From: Paenibacillus sp. LHD-38
GTDB taxonomy: Bacteria; Bacillota; Bacilli; Paenibacillales; Paenibacillaceae
Assembly: GCF_031157315.1 (NCBI RefSeq)
Contig: NZ_JAVIFU010000008.1
Span: 1 to 64,000, forward strand
Direction: 5' to 3'
Length of the DNA stretch: 64,000 nt
Positions 53,961 through 61,372 of the stretch are shown here, one piece after another (the first letter of the stretch is position 1; each line of letters opens with the position of its first letter). Under the pieces are notes generated by a model. That model was not told where the DNA came from and did not search any database. It saw only the letters and a list, made by a program, of their open reading frames with translations. A program made the position numbers and the translations under genes.

Positions 53961-56900
53961 ATGCGTATTAATAGAATAGGTGTATTACTATTAACGATTT
54001 CGCTGGTATGGTCATTGCTTCTTCCGATGCATGGCGCCGAGCATGTATATGCCGCGGAAGCTGCACCCGTGATGAAAAAGATGCAGGGCTATACGCCCAT
54101 TACCGGGAGCTGGATGCCGGAGGGAAATGCTGCGGTTAACGGGAGCAGCAGAGCTGACGCCAATGCTTTCTTCATGTCATCGACCGGAGTCGGCTCGTAT
54201 TTTGAGTACGAGGCAACCATAACGGTCGATCAAAACACGCCGTATGGCGTGGGCTCGCTCGTGTTTCGATCGAATGCGGATGGCAGTAAAGGATATGTCG
54301 TAAGCCTGGATCCCAATATGGATAAGATTAGATTATTCGATTGGGCGACCAATCAAGATATAGGTCAGCCCTATGCGCTTGCGCTGGAGCCGGGTACGCC
54401 ATATCATGTCAAAGTTAGCGGGGATGGCTTGAGCCTTCGCGTTAACGTGGATGATCAACTCGCGCTGGATGTTCAGAGTGCTTCTTATTCAAGCGGGAAT
54501 GTCGGCCTGCATATTTATAACGGAAATGTACGGTTTACGGAGGTTAGCACGCGTGAGATCGATACGAATATCTCGGGTTGGAGCACCACCGGCGGACAGT
54601 GGACGATGTCGTCACAAGGCTTGGCAGCGGCTGCTCCTGAAAATGAGAACGCTTACGCGATTGCCTCGACGAACGGGGATGATCTAACCTATGAGGCGGA
54701 TATTCTCATTCGTGACCGCTATGCCGTAGCAGCGATGCTGATTCGCTCGAATGCGAACGGTTCGCAGGCTTATGCGCTGCAGGTAGATCCGAATGCAGGA
54801 CGCATACGCCTGATCGATACGAACGGTGATCGGGAGCTTGGGGTGAGCACGACGGAGCTTGAGGTCGGTGCGGTTTACCATGTTCGCATTAAGGCCGAGC
54901 AGTCGAGGCTGGAGGTTTATTTTGGCGGCGGGTACGCACCGAAAATAGCAGTTACAGACCATGCTTATCCGGCAGGACAGGTTGGTTTGCAGCTCTACAA
55001 TGGAGCAGCCGTATTTCAGAATATGACAGTCAGCGCCTTTAGGACGAATATGGGTGGATGGTCAGCGGCTGCCGGAGCTTGGACTCCGCACTTAGAAGGG
55101 CTGAAAGGTGTTAGCGCGGGGACGGGGACGTTGTCGCGTCTATCTGCAAGCGCAGCTTCAGATTTGGTGCTCGAAGGCGATGTTACGGTTGCAAGTGCTG
55201 CCGGAGCAGCAGGTCTTCTCTTCCGTTCGAATGCAGGCGGGACTTCCGGCTACGTGGCGGAGATCAATGCGGCAGCGAATCAGATCCGCTTGCTGCGGGC
55301 AAACGATAGAAGCGTCATTGCGAGCTCGCCGCTGGCCGTACAAATCGGCAAAAGCTATCATATTGAGGCCGCGGCGAGCGGGGCTGACATTAAGATCTAT
55401 TTGGAGGCTTTTGCGGAGCCGTCGCTGTCCGTGCAAAACAATGAATTTATAAGCGGGACGTCCGGCTTGGAAGTGACGGACGGGACTGCCTATTTCCAAA
55501 ATATTTATATGACCGACAAAGTGGATTATCAAGCGGAGCTGTATCGTCCGCAGTACCATTTTACACAACCGCGAGGCTGGGCAAGCGATCCTAACGGACT
55601 CGTATTTTTCCAAGGAGAATATCATCTCTTCCATCAGGACGGCGGGCAATGGGCGCATGCGGTAAGCACGGATCTCGTTCATTGGAAGCTGCTGCCGATC
55701 GCAATCGAATGGAATGAGATGGGACATGCTTGGTCTGGTTCGGCAGTTGCGGATACCGCAAACAAATCCGGTTTGTTTAACGGCGTGGCGGGTGGCGGAC
55801 TAATCGCTTACTATACTTCATTTAACCCGGATAAATGGAACGGCAATCAGAAAATCGGGGTGGCCTACAGCAGCGATAAAGGCCGCACATGGTCTTTCTA
55901 TGAGGACAACCCGGTAATTGAAAACATTGGCGGCGCAGGAGCGGGCTGGGATTTCCGCGATCCAAAGGTCGTATGGGACGAAGAGCATAATCAATGGGTA
56001 ATGGTCGTATCGGGCGGCGATCATATACGCTTTTTCACCTCTGTGAACTTGCTTGATTGGACGCCGATCGATTCATTCGGCTACGGCGCTTACGTTCATA
56101 ACGGCGGCGTATGGGAATGCCCGGACTTCTTTCCGTTAGTCGTTGACGGCGTGAAGAAATGGGTGCTGATGATCAGCACAGGCGCACGGGCGGAGACGAA
56201 TGGCTCGGATGCGGAATATTTTGTCGGCAGCTTCGATGGACAGCGTTTTACAAGCGACAATACGCCGGAGACGGTATTGCGTCATGAAAGCGGCAGAGAT
56301 ATGTATGCCGCTATGACTTTCGCTGATATGCCGGACGGACGACGGGTAGAAATCGGCTGGATGTCGAACTGGGATTATCCTTTTGCCTTCCCGACCTCAC
56401 CATGGAAAGGCCAAATGTCTGTTCCTCGCGAGCTGAAGCTCAAACTAAATGATAACGGAGACATACGTCTCGTTCAGCAGCCCATCGAGGAGCTGGAAAC
56501 GCTCCGAGGCGACGTACTTTCCTGGAGCAATGAAGTGATCACGCCGGCAAGCGGAAATTTGCTTTCAGGCGTGACGGGAACAGCCTATGAAATCGTGGCA
56601 GAGCTGGAGCTGCCAGATGAACAGGCCGCTGCGGAATTTGGTTTTGGTGTCCGGGAGCTTGGCGGCGAGCAGACCGTTATTGGTTATCAAACTGGCTCCA
56701 ATAACCTGTTCGTCGATCGGTCGGCGGCAGGGCGGAATGATTTTACACAGCTGTTTCGTCCGGTACAGGGGGCTAATCTTACTTTAGATGCAGACCGCCG
56801 GATCCAACTGCGGATTTTCGTTGACGAGTCCTCGGTTGAAGTATTCGGCCAAGACGGATCGGCTGTTATATCGAGTTTGATTTTCCCGGGAGCAGCAAGG

Positions 56901-59597
56901 GATGGCATGAGCTTCTACGCTAAAGGCGGGAATATAAAGGTGATTTCGATGGACGTATATCCGCTGAAATCCATTTGGCGGGAGGAAGCAAGCAGCAGCC
57001 AAGCGGCTGGGAATATCGTAATGGACACCCGCGCTCTGGAGCTTGCAGTCGGCCAGACTCATCGTCTTTATGCTTCGGTGCTTCCGCATTCAGCAGCCGA
57101 TAAAGCTGTAACATGGAGCACTAGCAACGCTGCTGTTGCCGGCATATCCGGTACCGATTCACGCAGCGTTTCTGTGACCGCGGCCGGTGAGGGCAGAGCG
57201 ATACTAACGGCATCGACGCCGGATGGAGGCATAATCGGCCAAACGGTTGTTACTGTAGGCAAGCTGCAAACCAATCTCACAGGTTGGCAGTCCGCATCCA
57301 AAGGAGAATGGTTTACGACTGCGGACGGGATATCCGGCAGGTTCGATAAAGATTCCAATTATATGTCGGAGGTGAGCGCCCGCAATTTCACTTACGAGGC
57401 TGATTTGAAGCTTGATTCTGCCGGCGGCGCAGCCTCCATGCTGTTCCGAGCCAATGCGGACGGTTCAAGCGGCTATTATTTCAACGTCGACCCCAATATG
57501 AAGGCTGTGCGGCTATTTCATAAGGATAATGGGGCGTTTCAGGACGATCAGCTGGTGGCCAAGGTGCCGATCTACATGTCGCCCGGAAAAACCTACCGCA
57601 TCAAAATCGTTGCGAGCGGATCGAATATCAAAATTTATTTTGACGGCAGCAGTGAGCCGATCATCGACGTAAATGACGTGACCTTTGCCAGGGGCTATTT
57701 TGGCTTAAACGTATTCGGCGGGAAAGCTTCCTATCAGAACGTCATTGCAACAGCTGCGGAACCATTGCAGGAAAAGGTCTATAAAATCGTAAATCCGAGC
57801 AGCGGTAAGGTGCTGGAGGCTGATAACGGAACGAACGGCGCCCGCGTGAGGATTCAAACGGATTCGGGCGCTGATAGCCAGAAGTGGTATGTGGAAGAAG
57901 CGGCTGACGGCACCTTCACGATACGCGGAGCCTATAGCGGGAAAGCGCTTGACGCTTCGGGATCGGATAACGGCTCGCATCTGCAAATATGGCGAAACTT
58001 CGGCTTCGGCAATCAATGCTGGACTATGCCTGAGAATGAGGATGGCACCATTGGCATCGTAGCCGTTAACAGCGGGAAGGGACTGGATGTGGACAGCGGC
58101 AGTACCGAAGCCGGCACGGCTGTTCAGCTATGGGAGCGAAATGCGTTTGCCGCGCAAAAATGGAGTCTTGTGGAGCTGGTTCCACCCTCAGGCGGCGATG
58201 AAGGCAGTGAAGCAGAAGGCTCCGGAGACGGAGGAAGCAGCAATCCGGATGATGGGAACGGCGGCGAGAGCGGAGGCAATTCGGGTGAGGGGAGCTCTGG
58301 GAATGGAACGGGATCACCAAATCCAAGCGCTTCTGGCAGCGGAGCAATTACGATGCTAATGGATGGACAGGCAGAGTCCTTTGCCACGGCTAAGACCGAA
58401 CAAACCGCGGAAGGCAGCCTGACTACGATCGTAGTGGATACGGGCAAGCTTAAGCTTTTGCTTGGGGCTGGGCAAAACCATAACCTGGCTATTAAAGCTG
58501 TTACGGCGGATAAGGTTCGCTTAGAGGGTTTAACCGCGGCGGTAATGGAATTACTTAGCAGCAGCGGTTCTACTTTAACCCTTCATACGGCTTACGGCAT
58601 AATTCCGCTGGAAGCAAGCAAGGATTGGAAGAAAGCATTAGCTTCATTCGGCAGCGAGGTTTCTAGCGATGACATTAAAGTCAGCTTCAGATTTGGCAAA
58701 GCTTCAGAGCAAATTCAGAAGCTTACGAAAGCTGCCGCGGCCAAAGGCGGTTATACCTTGCTGCTGTCCGACCCTATTCTTGCTGTGATGTCGCTTAGCT
58801 ATGGCGATTTGAGCATGGATATTTCCAGCGAGGGGAAAACCGTTAAATATTTGGCGCTGCCCTCGAAAATGGATCCTGCCAAGCTGGCTACTGCGGCGGC
58901 TGTTTATGCAGACGGTTCCATCAATCATCTGCCGACGGTGATCGAGCGGATCGGCCAAACCGATTATGCGAGAGTAATCGATTGGAATAATAGCTCGATG
59001 TACACGCTCATTGCTAACGCCCCATCGTTTTTTGATACAGACGGCCACTGGGCAAAGGAAGCGATCGACAGCCTTTCTTCGCGTCTTATTCTAACGGGAT
59101 CGGAAGCACATGTGTTCTCGCCTAAACGGAATCTCACTCGCTCCGAGTTTGGCGCTATTCTCGTCCGGTCGCTCGGTCTTATGCAGCCTGTTGAAGGAGG
59201 CAGTCGATTCTTGGATGTAAAGGAAAGCATGTGGGACCATGATGCGATCGTCATTGCTGCGGATAAGGGCTTGATAAGCGGCTATGAGGACGGTAGTTTT
59301 CGCGGAAGCACAAGTATGACGAGGGAGCAGGGCATGGTCATGCAGGCAAATGCGCTTAATCAAATCTTAGGGGAGACGTACATTCCCCTAACTGCCGCTG
59401 AGGAGGCCGAAATACTTGAGCATTATGAAGACGGCGAAGCCGCTTCCGCTTGGGCGCGGCCATCCATTGCCTATTTGATTAAGGCCGGTATTGTGAAAGG
59501 CGATGCGAATATGCAGATTCTGCCTAAGCATTCCCTTTCGAGAGCACAAGCGGCAACCATCATTCATAACCTGCTGAAGCAAGTATCGTATATTTAA
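53961..59597 (+). CDS. Cell-wall-anchored multidomain levanase (CBM66-GH32-CBM66-ricin B-SLH)
   Basis: 1878 residues. Signal peptide to about 34. Three CBM66-like levan-binding modules lie at about 40-200, 200-360 and 360-520, each opening with a TN..GW turn. GH32 covers about 525-1015 with nucleophile D543 (WASDPNG), D667 (FRDPKV) and acid/base E719 (WECPDFF). A Big_2-like domain (1020-1100), a fourth CBM66-like module (1100-1262) and a ricin-B/CBM13 module (1270-1408; GKALDASGSDNGSHLQIW) follow. Then come a Gly/Ser-rich linker, an unassigned domain (1463-1687) and three SLH domains (1688-1878) for attachment to the cell wall. The ATG has TAGGAGG. It supplies fructo-oligosaccharides for the upstream uptake genes. 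Confidence 0.93.
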   Translation: MRINRIGVLLLTISLVWSLLLPMHGAEHVYAAEAAPVMKKMQGYTPITGSWMPEGNAAVNGSSRADANAFFMSSTGVGSYFEYEATITVDQNTPYGVGSLVFRSNADGSKGYVVSLDPNMDKIRLFDWATNQDIGQPYALALEPGTPYHVKVSGDGLSLRVNVDDQLALDVQSASYSSGNVGLHIYNGNVRFTEVSTREIDTNISGWSTTGGQWTMSSQGLAAAAPENENAYAIASTNGDDLTYEADILIRDRYAVAAMLIRSNANGSQAYALQVDPNAGRIRLIDTNGDRELGVSTTELEVGAVYHVRIKAEQSRLEVYFGGGYAPKIAVTDHAYPAGQVGLQLYNGAAVFQNMTVSAFRTNMGGWSAAAGAWTPHLEGLKGVSAGTGTLSRLSASAASDLVLEGDVTVASAAGAAGLLFRSNAGGTSGYVAEINAAANQIRLLRANDRSVIASSPLAVQIGKSYHIEAAASGADIKIYLEAFAEPSLSVQNNEFISGTSGLEVTDGTAYFQNIYMTDKVDYQAELYRPQYHFTQPRGWASDPNGLVFFQGEYHLFHQDGGQWAHAVSTDLVHWKLLPIAIEWNEMGHAWSGSAVADTANKSGLFNGVAGGGLIAYYTSFNPDKWNGNQKIGVAYSSDKGRTWSFYEDNPVIENIGGAGAGWDFRDPKVVWDEEHNQWVMVVSGGDHIRFFTSVNLLDWTPIDSFGYGAYVHNGGVWECPDFFPLVVDGVKKWVLMISTGARAETNGSDAEYFVGSFDGQRFTSDNTPETVLRHESGRDMYAAMTFADMPDGRRVEIGWMSNWDYPFAFPTSPWKGQMSVPRELKLKLNDNGDIRLVQQPIEELETLRGDVLSWSNEVITPASGNLLSGVTGTAYEIVAELELPDEQAAAEFGFGVRELGGEQTVIGYQTGSNNLFVDRSAAGRNDFTQLFRPVQGANLTLDADRRIQLRIFVDESSVEVFGQDGSAVISSLIFPGAARDGMSFYAKGGNIKVISMDVYPLKSIWREEASSSQAAGNIVMDTRALELAVGQTHRLYASVLPHSAADKAVTWSTSNAAVAGISGTDSRSVSVTAAGEGRAILTASTPDGGIIGQTVVTVGKLQTNLTGWQSASKGEWFTTADGISGRFDKDSNYMSEVSARNFTYEADLKLDSAGGAASMLFRANADGSSGYYFNVDPNMKAVRLFHKDNGAFQDDQLVAKVPIYMSPGKTYRIKIVASGSNIKIYFDGSSEPIIDVNDVTFARGYFGLNVFGGKASYQNVIATAAEPLQEKVYKIVNPSSGKVLEADNGTNGARVRIQTDSGADSQKWYVEEAADGTFTIRGAYSGKALDASGSDNGSHLQIWRNFGFGNQCWTMPENEDGTIGIVAVNSGKGLDVDSGSTEAGTAVQLWERNAFAAQKWSLVELVPPSGGDEGSEAEGSGDGGSSNPDDGNGGESGGNSGEGSSGNGTGSPNPSASGSGAITMLMDGQAESFATAKTEQTAEGSLTTIVVDTGKLKLLLGAGQNHNLAIKAVTADKVRLEGLTAAVMELLSSSGSTLTLHTAYGIIPLEASKDWKKALASFGSEVSSDDIKVSFRFGKASEQIQKLTKAAAAKGGYTLLLSDPILAVMSLSYGDLSMDISSEGKTVKYLALPSKMDPAKLATAAAVYADGSINHLPTVIERIGQTDYARVIDWNNSSMYTLIANAPSFFDTDGHWAKEAIDSLSSRLILTGSEAHVFSPKRNLTRSEFGAILVRSLGLMQPVEGGSRFLDVKESMWDHDAIVIAADKGLISGYEDGSFRGSTSMTREQGMVMQANALNQILGETYIPLTAAEEAEILEHYEDGEAASAWARPSIAYLIKAGIVKGDANMQILPKHSLSRAQAATIIHNLLKQVSYI

Positions 59598-59822
59598 ATC
59601 ATAGGGCTCTTTGTCTCGGTCAATGCTCACGTTGATGGGACGGGGGCTCTTTTCTATTTTGCCGGATGCAGTAATACGCAGCGATCTAAGAGACGAAGCC
59701 GTATTCTTCAAAGCTGTATTGCAAACCGCATCCGGTAACGAAGCACGTTTGGCTTATCTCGCTTGCCAATCGCGTTTATATTATAATAATAGCAACTAAT
59801 GAATGAAAAAAAGGGGCTGCTT

Positions 59823-60266
59823 ATGGAACAGGTAACGGTTGTCTGCAGCATATGGATCTCCGCCATGCCGGAGCGGGTATGGCAAGCGGTAACGGAAGGG
59901 GAACAGCTTACCCTGTGGTATTCCCCGGGCTCACCTTGGGAAATTAAAGAACTAAAGGAAGGAGAAATCGTTTACTTCCATCATTCGCCCAATAAATATC
60001 ATTCGGGGTCTGAGGTTGTTACCATGCAGGCGGTGATTGAGTCACTCGACAGCTGTCGGCGTTTTGCGCTTCGTTGGGATCTGGGCGTGCTGGAGCCAGC
60101 CATGATTACCACATTTCTCCTTGCTGCTGAGAAGGATGGTACGCAAGTAACAATAACCGAGACGGGATATGAGTCCGATGATCAGACCAAGCCGACTAAG
60201 GAAGGTTATGCGATGTCGCTGGAGAACCTAAAGGCGCTTATCGAAGGCAGAAGCTTGCCTTATTGA
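59823..60266 (+). CDS. SRPBCC/AHSA1-type protein
   Basis: 147 residues. IWISAMPERVWQAVTEGEQLTLWY and a C-terminal GYAMSLENLKALIEG fit the Aha1/START-like pocket fold that binds hydrophobic ligands. Ligand and role unknown. ATG at 59823 has AAAGGGG; the ATG at 59799 is less well placed. It is followed after 26 bp by the MOSC gene. Confidence 0.88.
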   Translation: MEQVTVVCSIWISAMPERVWQAVTEGEQLTLWYSPGSPWEIKELKEGEIVYFHHSPNKYHSGSEVVTMQAVIESLDSCRRFALRWDLGVLEPAMITTFLLAAEKDGTQVTITETGYESDDQTKPTKEGYAMSLENLKALIEGRSLPY

Positions 60267-60292
60267 GGTTAGATCATGAGGAGGTTTTTAGA

Positions 60293-61021
60293 TTGTCGCG
60301 GATAGGCCTAATTAGCGCTATAAACCGTTATCCGGTGAAGTCATTTGCCGGGGAGGGCTTGGATGCATGCCAAATAGATACATACGGATTAAAAGGCGAC
60401 CGCTGCCACGCTTTTTTTGACGAAACAAAGGAAGGCTGGGATAGCTTCTTCACAGCAAGGGATATTCCGGCCATGCTTTCTTACAAAGCGAAACTTGTTG
60501 ACGAGAACGCGAAATCGGATGATGCTCAACTAAAAATAACCTCTCCGGAGGGCAGGAATTTTGGCTGGGACGATGATTTGCTAACCGAAATGCAGCGGTA
60601 TTCCAAGAAGAAGATGCTGATGCGAAGCTATCAAACACAAAGTCCGGATCTTAAAGCCGTGGATGAGGGCAGCATCCTCATCATCATCGATACAAGCTTG
60701 CGGAAGCTTGAAGCCCTATGGGGGAAGCCGTTAGATGAGCGCCGTTTTCGAGCAAATATTGTCGTGAAAGTGGACGAAAGCGGTTTTAGCGAAAAGGATT
60801 GGATAGGGAAACGGCTCTCCGTAGGCAGCGCTCAATTGCATGTGGACAAATACTGTGACCGATGCTCGATGGTTACGCTGGATCCGGACACCCTTGAACG
60901 CGATGGATCCTTATTGCGAAAAATCAATGAAGAGATGAGATTAAACTTCGGGGTATACGCATCCGTCGAGAAAACGGGCGTTATCCATGCGGGGGATCAG
61001 GTACATCTTATGGATAGATAG
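60293..61021 (+). CDS. MOSC-domain protein
   Basis: 242 residues. The N-terminal MOSC beta-barrel is AINRYPVKSFAGEGLDACQI and GLKGDRCHAFF. The MOSC core is RRFRANIVVKVDESGF and DKYCDRCSMVTLDPDT, where the conserved Cys may hold sulfur or molybdenum cofactor. MOSC proteins carry sulfur for metal-cofactor enzymes or reduce N-hydroxylated bases. TTG at 60293 fits AGGAGG at 8 nt. A terminator follows at 61076. Confidence 0.9.
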   Translation: MSRIGLISAINRYPVKSFAGEGLDACQIDTYGLKGDRCHAFFDETKEGWDSFFTARDIPAMLSYKAKLVDENAKSDDAQLKITSPEGRNFGWDDDLLTEMQRYSKKKMLMRSYQTQSPDLKAVDEGSILIIIDTSLRKLEALWGKPLDERRFRANIVVKVDESGFSEKDWIGKRLSVGSAQLHVDKYCDRCSMVTLDPDTLERDGSLLRKINEEMRLNFGVYASVEKTGVIHAGDQVHLMDR

Positions 61022-61075
61022 GGTTTGGAACAGAGGTTAGGCTAGCTTGTTGCAAGGTTATGAAGTAAGTATCAG

Positions 61076-61110
61076 AAAGCCCTCATTTTGTTAACAGATG
61101 AGGGCTTTTC
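61076..61110 (+). terminator. Terminator after the MOSC gene
   Basis: AAAGCCCTCAT pairs with ATGAGGGCTTTT across an 11-nt loop. Confidence 0.88.
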
Positions 61111-61185
61111 GACGTTCAAACATATTAGCGTAAAATTACAAAAAATACCTGTTATTTGTAAATACACAGGGGTAGGGGGACTTGT

Positions 61186-61275
61186 ATGCTGATTACAAGC
61201 GCATTGCTTTTCAAAAAAATGTTCGCACTTTCATTTCAGAGCGAAGGGGGGCCTTATATGAAGAAATATAGATGA
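61186..61275 (+). CDS. Possible 29-residue ORF upstream of the GH2 gene
   Basis: ATG with GGTAGGGGG upstream; MLITSALLFKKMFALSF then a short basic end. It sits in the leader of the glycosidase gene with a second AAGGGGGG site near its end. It may be a leader peptide or chance. Confidence 0.25.
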   Translation: MLITSALLFKKMFALSFQSEGGPYMKKYR

Positions 61276-61372
61276 GCTGTCCGTTTCGCAAACCTATCTG
61301 CATGCGGATAAATCTGACTAGGCAGCATATTTACCAACTCTAGCAAGTTATAAAAAAGAGGAGATTATAAAA

